From: RGIG3009 sp045630765
Lineage (GTDB): Bacteria; Bacillota; Clostridia; Oscillospirales; Acutalibacteraceae
NCBI GenBank assembly: GCA_045630765.1
Contig: JAZQTM010000083.1
Coordinates: 1-23,221, forward strand
Reading direction: 5' to 3'
DNA: 23,221 nucleotides
Within the stretch, counting starts at the first letter, position 1; each line of letters starts with the position of its first letter. This document shows positions 1 to 6,471 of this stretch, piece after piece. Below the pieces are notes generated by a model that saw only the letters and a list, made by a program, of their open reading frames with translations, was not told where the DNA came from and did not search any database. The translations under genes and the position numbers were made by a program.

Positions 1-164
1 ATATTATCAACGATGATTGCATCAACTGCGGCGCTTGCGCCGAAGGCTGCCCCACCGAAGCGATTTCCGAGGGTGATGGCAAATACGTTATCAACCCCGA
101 AACCTGCATCGACTGCGGCGCTTGTGCCGAGGCGTGCCCCGTTGGCGCTCCCCAGGCTGAATGA
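1..164 (+). CDS. 2[4Fe-4S] ferredoxin (5' end cut by window edge)
   Basis: Small bacterial-type ferredoxin that carries low-potential electrons in the cytoplasm for hydrogenases, pyruvate:ferredoxin oxidoreductase and similar anaerobic enzymes. The frame entering at base 3 reads 53 residues to TGA at 162-164. It has two cluster-binding motifs, CINCGACAEGCP and CIDCGACAEACP, separated by a link that includes the typical AISEGD and YVINPETC stretches. Clostridial ferredoxins of this type are about 55-56 residues, so only about two or three N-terminal residues are missing. The gene ends with its own hairpin terminator and is therefore probably transcribed as a short unit. The start codon and promoter are outside the window. 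The family assignment is secure; which partner enzyme it serves cannot be told. Confidence 0.95.
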   Translation, partial: IINDDCINCGACAEGCPTEAISEGDGKYVINPETCIDCGACAEACPVGAPQAE

Positions 165-179
165 TGCCGATTTGCTGAG

Positions 180-217
180 GGCTGCCGTACCATACGCGTA
201 CGGCAGCCTTTTGTCTT
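180..217 (+). terminator. Intrinsic terminator after the ferredoxin
   Basis: A perfect 11-bp inverted repeat (180-190 with 198-208, starting GGCTGCCGTAC) with a 7-base loop is followed by TTTTGTCTT. It starts 16 bases after the ferredoxin stop and ends 19 bases before the next start codon, so it separates the ferredoxin from the methyltransferase operon. Confidence 0.88.
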
Positions 218-235
218 GAAAAGAGGGTTTTTATT

Positions 236-895
236 ATGCTTCGCACCGAACCACTCGCAAACGGGCGTTTCGCGTTGGTGGACGACGTCTGTACCTTCGG
301 CACGGATGCCGTACTGCTCAGCGAATTTGCCGCCATACGCAACACCGACCGTGTGTGCGATCTCGGCACCGGTTGCGGCATTATACCGCTCTTGTGGTAT
401 GCCGCCGGATCGACTCCTTTGGTAGATGCCGTGGATCTTTCTGAAAACGCCGCCTCGCTCTGCCGCAAAGCTGTTGAGCAAAACGGCTTGTCCGACCGCA
501 TCACCGTTTGGGAGCAGGATTGGTGCGCGCTCACACTTCCCGCCGGCACGTATGATGCCGTAACGTGTAACCCGCCGTATTTCCCGCAAGGAAGCGGCAA
601 GGTCAGCACACATCCCGACCGTCGGCTTGCACGGCACGAAACCGCCACCACCCTACAAGACGTCTGTACCGCCGCGCGGCATTTGCTAAAGGTTGGCGGA
701 CATTTTTACTTTTGTCATCGTCCCGAACGGTTGGCCGACGTGATGGTAACGTTACGCGAACAAGGCCTGTCCCCCGCGCGTTTGCAATGGGTGCACGCGC
801 GGTCGGATACTGCTCCGTTCTTATTCTTATGCGATGCCGTCAAAGGCGGCAATCCGCAACTTGTCACGCATCCCCCTCATATTCTCGAAAAGTAG
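236..895 (+). CDS. TrmN6/YabB-like class I SAM-dependent methyltransferase
   Basis: 219-residue Rossmann-fold methyltransferase of the COG4123 type. Relatives include E. coli TrmN6 (YfiC), which makes N6-methyladenosine at A37 of tRNA1(Val), and B. subtilis YabB. The SAM-binding motif I is CDLGTGCGIIPLL at about residues 40-52, and the catalytic NPPYF motif typical of N6-adenine methyltransferases is near residue 105. ATG at 236 is preceded by AAGAGGG at about 220-227. The TAG stop (893-895) sits inside the ribosome binding site of rsmI. The B. subtilis order yabB-yazA-yabC(rsmI) supports the assignment; here no YazA homologue lies between. The methyltransferase class is clear; the exact tRNA substrate is inferred. 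Confidence 0.88.
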   Translation: MLRTEPLANGRFALVDDVCTFGTDAVLLSEFAAIRNTDRVCDLGTGCGIIPLLWYAAGSTPLVDAVDLSENAASLCRKAVEQNGLSDRITVWEQDWCALTLPAGTYDAVTCNPPYFPQGSGKVSTHPDRRLARHETATTLQDVCTAARHLLKVGGHFYFCHRPERLADVMVTLREQGLSPARLQWVHARSDTAPFLFLCDAVKGGNPQLVTHPPHILEK

Positions 896-899
896 GTGA
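891..899 (+). promoter_or_regulatory. Ribosome binding site that decides the rsmI start
   Basis: The run AAGTAGGTGATC (about 890-901) matches the complement of the 16S rRNA 3' end, AAGGAGGTGATC, at 11 of 12 positions. It overlaps the stop codon of the preceding gene. A GTG at 896 lies inside this site and cannot be served by it, whereas the in-frame TTG at 905 has correct spacing. This favours TTG 905. Confidence 0.65.
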
Positions 900-904
900 T
901 CGCA

Positions 905-1735
905 TTGCCCGGAACACTCACGTTGGTCGGTACCCCCATCGGCAATCTGTCGGATTTTTCGCCTCGCGCCGTTGAAGCATTGGAGGCGTGCGACTTTATT
1001 GCCGCAGAGGATACCCGTGTTTCGCTGACACTGCTCAATCATTTTGGTATCCGCAAACCGCTTATCAGTTACTTTGAACACAATAAGCGCGAGCGCGGGG
1101 AAGCTATCTGCCGCAAATTGGAAGATGGTGAAAATGCGGTGCTGGTCACCGATGCCGGTATGCCCGCGATTTCCGATCCCGGAGAGGATCTGGTAGCGCT
1201 GTGTCACGAACGCGGCATCCCCGTCACCGTCATTCCCGGTCCCAGTGCAGGCATCTCGGCGCTTGCCGTATCGGGACTTCCCACCGCCCGTTTCACTTTT
1301 GAAGGGTTTTTATCCACCAACCGACGCGACCGACGCGAGCGGCTGGAAAGCTTAAAAACCGAGCAGCGCACGATGGTCTTTTACGAAGCGCCGCACAAGT
1401 TGCTCGGTACGTTGGAAGATCTGCAAAACGCTTTTGGCGAACGCCGCATTTGCCTTGCCCGTGAGCTCACCAAGCTGCACGAGGAAATCGTGCGGACAAC
1501 ACTGACGGAAGCGATTACCCGTTACCGCGATACCGCTCCGCGCGGGGAATTCGTTTTGGTGATCGAGGGCGCTGCACCCGCCGCTGATACACCGCGCACC
1601 CCCGAAGAAGCGGCGGCGATCGCCCGAACTTACGTGGAAAAGGGATTATCCGCTTCGGATGCCGCCAAAAAAGCAGCAGCCGAAACCGGTGTGAAAAAAG
1701 GCGATATTTATCGTCTTCTCACAAAGGAGGAGTAA
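905..1735 (+). CDS. rsmI: 16S rRNA (cytidine-1402-2'-O)-methyltransferase RsmI
   Basis: RsmI methylates the ribose of C1402 in the decoding centre of 16S rRNA. The 276-residue product shows the family hallmarks in order: LTLVGTPIGNLSDFSPRA near the N-terminus, AAEDTR, VTDAGMPAISDPGEDLV, and VIPGPSAGISALAVSGLP followed by FTFEGFL. It has the tetrapyrrole-methylase fold and a C-terminal helical tail. Length is normal (about 280). The start chosen is TTG at 905 because a near-consensus Shine-Dalgarno site lies just upstream; GTG at 896 is the alternative and would add three residues. It is translationally coupled to the upstream methyltransferase, and the next gene follows after 3 bases. Family and function are well supported. 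Confidence 0.95.
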   Translation: MPGTLTLVGTPIGNLSDFSPRAVEALEACDFIAAEDTRVSLTLLNHFGIRKPLISYFEHNKRERGEAICRKLEDGENAVLVTDAGMPAISDPGEDLVALCHERGIPVTVIPGPSAGISALAVSGLPTARFTFEGFLSTNRRDRRERLESLKTEQRTMVFYEAPHKLLGTLEDLQNAFGERRICLARELTKLHEEIVRTTLTEAITRYRDTAPRGEFVLVIEGAAPAADTPRTPEEAAAIARTYVEKGLSASDAAKKAAAETGVKKGDIYRLLTKEE

Positions 1736-1738
1736 ACG

Positions 1739-2248
1739 GTGTTTGACAATTTTAACGGCGGCACGCTCGTAATGATTGTGCTGGCGATCCTCATCGGCAT
1801 TTATCTTCACCGCCTGGAGAAAAAAGAAAAGAGCGACCCGCTCGCCGCTCTTTGCAAACAATATCGTACGCTGTCCGCAGAAACGCTCATTACCATATCG
1901 GACGGTGAACTTGTACGCGCCGTCGCCGCCAACATTATGGCGAAAACCGACCGCCGCCATCCCGACGTATACCACCTGATCCCCTTGCTGTCACACGGTC
2001 AGGTCGCCGTTTACAGCGTGTGGCTTATCTGCCACGAATTGGAGGTTGCGGATTGGGAGTCGTTGCTGCGCTCTCCGTCCGGTCGTTTTCTGGAATCGGC
2101 AAAAGACGGCTTTGCGCTGATCGGCGCCGATGCCTGTGCCGCGGCAGAAGACGAAACGGCATTGCGTGAAGCGATCGCCGCCGAACAGCCGCTCGCTTTG
2201 TGCATCACCTATATTCGCGATAACCCCGACGAATTCGTTGATTTATAA
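1739..2248 (+). CDS. Membrane-anchored protein of unknown function, possibly DUF4375/DMP19-like
   Basis: 169 residues starting at GTG 1739, with AAAGGAGGAG at 1723-1732. Residues about 9-24 form one hydrophobic segment (LVMIVLAILIGIYL), followed by a charged stretch, so the bulk is probably a cytoplasmic domain tethered at the N-terminus. The C-terminal part (HELEVADWESLLRSPSGRF, then a helix ending LIGADACAAAEDETALREA) resembles by eye the DUF4375/DMP19 pattern, in which a helical repeat ends in a segment describing age or length of a side chain set; the usual NGGFxQ motif is not present. The gene is 3 bases after rsmI, so it is co-transcribed. Its last 6 bases overlap the end of the convergent small gene. 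I do not recognise a function. Confidence 0.8.
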   Translation: MFDNFNGGTLVMIVLAILIGIYLHRLEKKEKSDPLAALCKQYRTLSAETLITISDGELVRAVAANIMAKTDRRHPDVYHLIPLLSHGQVAVYSVWLICHELEVADWESLLRSPSGRFLESAKDGFALIGADACAAAEDETALREAIAAEQPLALCITYIRDNPDEFVDL

Positions 2249-2602
2249 CGCAATATACAACAGCGCGAGCAACAATTCGGTTGGGGCGCCGTTACGACCG
2301 AGCACAAAAATCAGCAACAGTAATAATGCGCGTTCTTGATCCCCCGCCAAAAAGGAAATCCAATCCTTTTCGCGGGGTTTTTGTTCCGTCGGGCGGCAGG
2401 GCGGTTTCGGTTTACTGACAAGTTGCTCTTCGCAAGGCGGCGTTTCCACCGCCGTTTGCCGTGGTGCCGCTTGTGGGGTGAGGGTTACCCCGCGGTAAAC
2501 GTTCACGGGATGTTCCCGCACCAATCGTTGCGACCGTTCCGCCATGCGCTGCACGCGTAATGCCGCCTCTTGCTGAAGCTGGGTTACACTGCGCTCGTTC
2601 AT
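2243..2602 (-). CDS. Small hydrophobic-tailed protein, third gene of an unknown trio
   Basis: 119 residues. The N-terminal part (about 1-75) is polar, with heptad-like glutamine/arginine stretches and a proline-rich linker. The C-terminal 40 residues begin with EKDWISFLAGDQERALLL and become strongly hydrophobic (LLLLIFVLGRNG, then TELLLALLYIAL), forming either one hairpin or two short membrane segments. Its ATG overlaps the stop of the upstream gene by 4 bases (ATGA), so the two are coupled. The hydrophobic tail type is familiar to me from unnamed small clostridial proteins, but I cannot name a function. The codons for about residues 73-87 double as the opposite-strand terminator. No terminator of its own is visible before it runs into the convergent gene. 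Confidence 0.75.
   Translation of the reverse strand: MNERSVTQLQQEAALRVQRMAERSQRLVREHPVNVYRGVTLTPQAAPRQTAVETPPCEEQLVSKPKPPCRPTEQKPREKDWISFLAGDQERALLLLLIFVLGRNGAPTELLLALLYIAL
2342..2382 (+). terminator. Terminator of the rsmI operon, embedded in an opposite-strand gene
   Basis: CCCCGC (2342-2347) pairs with GCGGGG (2372-2377), and after a small internal loop AAAAGGA (2350-2356) pairs with TCCTTTT (2364-2370), with loop AATCCAA. TTTTT follows at 2378-2382. It is 94 bases after the stop of the + strand operon and lies wholly inside the coding sequence of the minus-strand gene at 2243-2602. Only the + strand has the T tract. Confidence 0.8.
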
Positions 2603-2946
2603 TCCGATTTTCCTCCCTTTTGCAACAACGGCAAAAATTTAAGCAGTTGCATCATACGAACGGAATCGTCCAATCGTTTTTCACGATCGCCGTGTAAATA
2701 CGGGCGAAGCGCTTTGAGCAAAGTCGTATTTTGATCATCCTTGCCCATTTGCGATAACAGCGGCATCAATTTTAATAACCCGTCCAGTTCCGGCATCGCC
2801 GTAGGTGGCGGGGCGGGTTCGGGCGGCGAGGCAACATTCAGCGCATCGGGCGAAATGCCCAGTGCCGACATCATATTTTGGATTTTCTCCATACCGTCCG
2901 GTGAATTCAAAAGACCGTCTAACTTCTTAGAAAGCTCGTCATCCAT
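2599..2946 (-). CDS. Small helical protein of unknown function, second gene of the trio
   Basis: 115 residues, mostly predicted helix. The N-terminal half has LLNSPDGMEKIQNMMSALG, a pattern of a short helix bearing an N/S-P turn, reminiscent of STI1-type NP repeats. A proline-rich linker (PPEPAPPPTAMP) follows. The C-terminal half has LLKLMPLLSQMG, then LLKALRPYLHGDREKRLDD, then MMQLLKFLPLLQ. This LKALRPYL...R...D arrangement recurs in unnamed small proteins of Clostridia. It overlaps the upstream gene by 8 bases and the downstream gene by 4, so the three are one translation-coupled unit. No signal peptide or catalytic motif is visible. Function unknown. Confidence 0.78.
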   Translation of the reverse strand: MDDELSKKLDGLLNSPDGMEKIQNMMSALGISPDALNVASPPEPAPPPTAMPELDGLLKLMPLLSQMGKDDQNTTLLKALRPYLHGDREKRLDDSVRMMQLLKFLPLLQKGGKSE

Positions 2947-3196
2947 CGGATTCCTTTCCTCCCGTCAGTTTGGACAAAAATGCCTGCACTTCAGGTGTGT
3001 TAATCAATTGCTGCAATCGCTGCGGATCGTTGGCAAGCTCGGAAAACTTTTGTGTGTTCCCCGCGCCTGCGCGATTCGACAAAGACGACAATCCACCGTT
3101 TTGTACCGTCCGCGCCAACTGCTCCGGCGTCATACCTAACCGTTTGGACGCATATCCGAGCAAAGCTTGTAATTGATCCGGTGTGATCTGACTCAT
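2939..3196 (-). CDS. Small helical protein of unknown function, first gene of the trio
   Basis: 85 residues. ATG at 3196 is preceded on the minus strand by AAGGAGGG with good spacing. The N-terminus has ITPDQLQALLGYASKRLG followed by MTPEQLARTVQNGG, two short helices beginning with TP(D/E)QL. The C-terminal half, ELANDPQRLQQLINTPEV followed by QAFLSKL, looks like an STI1-type helical repeat (DPxxLxxLxxxPxVQxxLxKL). The gene diverges from the phosphodiesterase at 3243 across a 46-base gap that must hold both promoters or leader sequences. Cytoplasmic by appearance. No known function; an adaptor or scaffold role is only a guess from the repeat type. Confidence 0.8.
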   Translation of the reverse strand: MSQITPDQLQALLGYASKRLGMTPEQLARTVQNGGLSSLSNRAGAGNTQKFSELANDPQRLQQLINTPEVQAFLSKLTGGKESDG

Positions 3197-3242
3197 CGCG
3201 ATCCCTCCTTATCTTTATGTATATGTTGTAAAGGGTGATACT

Positions 3243-3710
3243 ATGTTTCGTTTGTTAGTCGTTTCCGACACGCACGGTGACCGCCGTTCACTGCAAGCGG
3301 CAATCGACGCGCAGCCCGAAGCCTCGTTGCTGATACATTTGGGTGACGGCGCCGCCGACCTTACCGCCATCAGCGAATTTATCTCGATTCGCACGTTGCA
3401 GGTGTCGGGAAACTGTGATTTCTCCTCACCGTTCCCCGACGATGCCGAATTTCGTTTCGGCGGTCAGTTGTTTTTTGCGGCACACGGACATCATTACGGT
3501 GTTAAGCACGACTTATATCGCTTTTCCTGCGCTGCCCGTTCTCGCAATGCACGCGTGGCGCTGTTCGGGCATACACATCAAGCATTAACGCTGTACGATG
3601 ACGGCTTGTATCTCATCAATCCCGGTTCGCTCGGGCACGGTGGCACCTACGCCACCGTTGACATCGACGGTGACGGTATCGTTCCCAACATCGTCAAGGT
3701 GCGCTATTAA
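3243..3710 (+). CDS. yfcE: YfcE/MJ0936-family metallophosphodiesterase
   Basis: 155-residue calcineurin-like phosphoesterase of the small YfcE/MJ0936 type, which hydrolyses phosphodiesters with a two-metal centre. The metal-binding blocks are all present in order: SDTHGD (residues about 8-13), HLGDGAAD, SGNCD, HGHHYGV, and GHTHQ, followed by NPGSLGHGG. Start is ATG 3243 with AAAGGGTGAT upstream. Length is slightly short but normal for the subfamily. It is a single-gene unit ending at the bidirectional terminator at 3743-3772. In many Firmicutes this family is encoded beside the dITP/XTP pyrophosphatase gene; that partner is not here. The physiological substrate cannot be deduced. Confidence 0.92.
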   Translation: MFRLLVVSDTHGDRRSLQAAIDAQPEASLLIHLGDGAADLTAISEFISIRTLQVSGNCDFSSPFPDDAEFRFGGQLFFAAHGHHYGVKHDLYRFSCAARSRNARVALFGHTHQALTLYDDGLYLINPGSLGHGGTYATVDIDGDGIVPNIVKVRY

Positions 3711-3742
3711 CAGGATATGCAACACCGTTTAAAAGGGTGTAA

Positions 3743-3772
3743 AAAAGGCAGAGCCGAATGGCTCTGCCTTTT
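3743..3772. terminator. Bidirectional intrinsic terminator between yfcE and ribF-HAD
   Basis: A perfect 13-bp inverted repeat (3743-3755 with 3760-3772, core AAAAGGCAGAGCC) with the loop GAAT sits between two convergent genes. The T tract on one side and the A tract on the other let it work on both strands. It overlaps the stop codon of the minus-strand gene by two bases. Confidence 0.9.
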
Positions 3773-5351
3773 AAAGTATATCCAGAATATCCGCTAATCG
3801 ATGAACCTCCGTTACGCCGTCGGGGTGTTCGTCCAGCCCCCGCGTGTTGAGGTATATCGCTTGCATATCCGCACTTTTTGCTCCTTGTATATCGTTGATC
3901 GGATGATCCCCGACGTAAACGCAATTTTTCGGTGCAACACCTAATCGCGCCGCCGCACGGCGGAACAATTCGGGGTTTGGCTTATGAACTCCCTCATCTC
4001 CCGATATTATGGAAATATCGGTGTATACCCGCAACCCCGTCAAGTCGAGTTTTCGATTTTGCAGCAGCGAACTGCCGTTTGTTATGATCCCAATGCGATA
4101 CCCGCGCCGCCGTAATTCCTCAAGCACGGCAACGGTTTCGGAGTACAGTTCCGAATGCATCGGGAACAGACGGTGGTATTCCCATAAAAGCTGCTCGCCG
4201 CTAACGCCCTCATCAAACGGCCAACGCTGAATAAAGTCGTGGAAAAACGTGTTGTAATCTACATATCCGCCGTTGTTTTCCGTACACATTTGCCGCGCAT
4301 ACCGTTCAAGTTGCTCGGCATCTACCGTGTGCATATAACGTGAAAGCAACTGCCGCGCGACACCCGAAAAAGCAGCCACGCGATCCTGTAACGTATCGTC
4401 AAAGTCAAAGATCACGGCTTTTTCACCGCTTTGACCGCAAAGCACTGCTTGCGCATCGGTCGCATCGGTAACAATCTGCGCTTTCAGTTCCTCAACATCC
4501 GCAAAACAACGTTCTTCCCGCAAAAAACGGATCAGCATCACGCGTACGGTTTGCCCGTACAGTTCCCCGTCAAAATCTCGGATCCAGGTTTCCGCCTGCG
4601 GTTCTTTCACCCCGCCTACCGTCGGATGCACGCCGATGTTGGTTACCGCCTGATACTGGCGATCGCCCACAACGACAAGTGACGCATACACGCCGTAACG
4701 CGGTACGACATAGTCGGCAGGAAATACCTGATTAAGTGTGGGAATACCCCATTTGCGACCACGGTGGTCACCGTCGGTCACCGGCAATTCGATCGAGAAC
4801 GGCCTACCGAGCAAACGAGCGGCAAGCGTCATATCGCCAACGGCAACCGCCTGACGCACACGCGTGGAGCTGATAACCTCGCCGTCGCGTTCCACCGCGC
4901 CCGCCACCGTTACACGGATGCCGAGCGGTTCGCATAACGTGCGCAACGTTTCGACGGTACCGGAGCCGCCTTTTCCAAAACGATAATTGTATCCGCAACA
5001 CACCACTCGTGCGTGCAACAGATCACACAGAATCTCGCGTACAAAACGCTCCGGAGATAACTCACACACCGCTTCAAACGGCATTTCAATCCATTCGTCC
5101 GTTCCCAGTGTGTCCAGCAATTGCTCTTTCGATCGGGCAGTCAGCAAACGACCCGCCCGATGCTTGGGTACACCCGTCATCGACAGCGCCGTTGCTGTCA
5201 GGATCGCGCCATCGTCATCCACTACACCACACGCCGCTGCCAGCACCGCGCGATGTCCGATATGCAGCCCGTCAAACACGCCGAGCGCCACCGCTCGATG
5301 TGCGGTCGGCAACGTATCCCGCTGCTGCCACGTATATCGTCTTACCGCCAC
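3771..5351 (-). CDS. ribF: Riboflavin kinase/FAD synthetase RibF fused to a C-terminal HAD phosphatase
   Basis: 526-residue fusion. Residues about 1-300 are RibF, which phosphorylates riboflavin to FMN and adenylates FMN to FAD: VALGVFDGLHIGH (nucleotidyltransferase), YRFGKGGSGTVETL, ISSTRVRQA, LLGRPFSIELPV, GRKWGIPTLN (kinase PTxN), NIGVHPTVGG and ETWIRDFDGELYG. Residues about 312-526 are a HAD-IA hydrolase with all four motifs: IFDFDDTLQD, IITNGSS, KPNPELF and YVGDHPINDIQGAK. Start chosen is GTG 5351, preceded by AAGGAGGG at good spacing; ATG 5396 lies too close to the promoter and lacks a ribosome binding site. The usual RibF is about 310 residues, so the HAD part is an addition, continuous in frame. 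Its substrate is unknown; a flavin-pathway phosphate ester is an inference. It is monocistronic. Confidence 0.93.
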   Translation of the reverse strand: MAVRRYTWQQRDTLPTAHRAVALGVFDGLHIGHRAVLAAACGVVDDDGAILTATALSMTGVPKHRAGRLLTARSKEQLLDTLGTDEWIEMPFEAVCELSPERFVREILCDLLHARVVCCGYNYRFGKGGSGTVETLRTLCEPLGIRVTVAGAVERDGEVISSTRVRQAVAVGDMTLAARLLGRPFSIELPVTDGDHRGRKWGIPTLNQVFPADYVVPRYGVYASLVVVGDRQYQAVTNIGVHPTVGGVKEPQAETWIRDFDGELYGQTVRVMLIRFLREERCFADVEELKAQIVTDATDAQAVLCGQSGEKAVIFDFDDTLQDRVAAFSGVARQLLSRYMHTVDAEQLERYARQMCTENNGGYVDYNTFFHDFIQRWPFDEGVSGEQLLWEYHRLFPMHSELYSETVAVLEELRRRGYRIGIITNGSSLLQNRKLDLTGLRVYTDISIISGDEGVHKPNPELFRRAAARLGVAPKNCVYVGDHPINDIQGAKSADMQAIYLNTRGLDEHPDGVTEVHRLADILDIL

Positions 5352-5384
5352 CGCGATCCCTCCTTGTCCCGTTTTTCTCGTTCC

Positions 5385-5412
5385 AGTATAACACACTTAT
5401 CCCAAAAAGCAA
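5385..5412 (-). promoter_or_regulatory. Candidate sigmaA promoter of ribF-HAD
   Basis: Read on the minus strand, TTGCTT (5412-5407) and TATACT (5390-5385) are separated by 16 bases. The -10 matches five of six consensus positions; the -35 matches three. The expected transcription start, about 5378, leaves a short leader before the GTG at 5351 and supports that start over the ATG at 5396. Confidence 0.6.
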
Positions 5413-5502
5413 AACTTGTTTTATAAAAAATACACACAAAGTACACATTTCGCCTTTATGATTACAGTTGTGTAATTATGTCCAAAGGAGGAATTCCCCG
5501 AT

Positions 5503-6471
5503 ATGATCAAAGTACAAAACCTGACCAAGCGGTACGGTTCTCACCTCGCGGTGGACAACATCAGCTTTCAGGTGAGCGAGGGTGAAATTTTGGGTTTTCT
5601 CGGTCCGAACGGCGCGGGTAAATCTACCACGATGAACATCCTCACCGGTTATCTGTCGTCCAGTGAAGGTACCGTAACCATCAACGGGCACGATATTTTG
5701 GAGGAGCCGAACGAAGCAAAAGCAAGCATCGGCTATTTGCCCGAACAACCGCCGTTGTATTTGGATATGACGGTGCGCGAATATTTGGATTTTGTCTTCG
5801 ACTTAAAGCAATGCAAATTCAACCGTCAAAAACACCTCAAGGAAATTTGCCGTTTGATGCAGATCGATCACGTGTATGATCGTCTGATCAAAAACCTGTC
5901 CAAAGGTTACCGTCAACGTGTCGGATTTGCGCAAGCGCTCATTGGCAATCCGCCGGTGCTGATCTTGGACGAGCCGACCGTCGGCTTGGATCCGAATCAG
6001 ATCATTGAGATCCGCGCCTTGATCAAAAATCTCGGCAAGCACCACACCGTCATCTTGTCTTCTCACATTTTGCAAGAGATCGAGGCGGTGTGTGATCGCA
6101 TCGTTATCATCAACGAGGGTAAGCTTGTCGCGGACGATACCGCCGCCGCGCTTTCGGAAAAATACTCGGATGACCGTCGCCGTATGGCGCTTATTGCCGG
6201 TGACGAGAAGCGCGTAACCGATATTCTCACGCACCTTCCCGGTGTGGAGGACGTCGTATGTTACGGTGAAAAGGAAGACGGCGTGTATGAATACGCTATC
6301 GAGCCCAAAGACGGCGCCGATTTCCGTCGCGCACTGTTTACGGCGCTTTCCAAAGAGGGCTATCCGTTGCTCGGTTTGCGTTCAATGGAAATGTCTTTGG
6401 AGGAGATCTTTATCTCGCTCACGCGTGAGCAGCTCCCGCAAACTACCCGTAAAGGAGGCAAATCAAAATGA
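5503..6471 (+). CDS. ABC transporter ATP-binding protein, GldA-like
   Basis: 322-residue ATPase of an ABC-2 type export or membrane-remodelling transporter. Walker A GPNGAGKST is at residues 34-42, the signature LSKGYRQR at 132-139, Walker B VLILDEPT at 152-159, the D-loop GLDP next, and the H-loop histidine in ILSSHIL near 188. A C-terminal extension of about 100 residues (past residue 215) is typical of GldA/NatA-type subunits. ATG 5503 follows AAAGGAGG. A -10-like TGTAAT is at 5471-5476, but I see no convincing -35. First gene of a four-gene operon with ATGA overlaps, together encoding ATPase, permease, GldG-like protein and DUF4340 protein. The transported substrate is unknown. Confidence 0.95.
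   Translation: MIKVQNLTKRYGSHLAVDNISFQVSEGEILGFLGPNGAGKSTTMNILTGYLSSSEGTVTINGHDILEEPNEAKASIGYLPEQPPLYLDMTVREYLDFVFDLKQCKFNRQKHLKEICRLMQIDHVYDRLIKNLSKGYRQRVGFAQALIGNPPVLILDEPTVGLDPNQIIEIRALIKNLGKHHTVILSSHILQEIEAVCDRIVIINEGKLVADDTAAALSEKYSDDRRRMALIAGDEKRVTDILTHLPGVEDVVCYGEKEDGVYEYAIEPKDGADFRRALFTALSKEGYPLLGLRSMEMSLEEIFISLTREQLPQTTRKGGKSK

Noticed and set aside
91..651. A 186-residue minus-strand frame over the ferredoxin and methyltransferase.
   Set aside because: It spans a strong + strand terminator and the coding sequence of a recognised methyltransferase. No recognisable domain.
5397..5502. Possible FMN riboswitch upstream of ribF or the ABC operon.
   Set aside because: The region is short and AT-rich and shows none of the conserved FMN-riboswitch (RFN) helices; ribF starts from a simple promoter.
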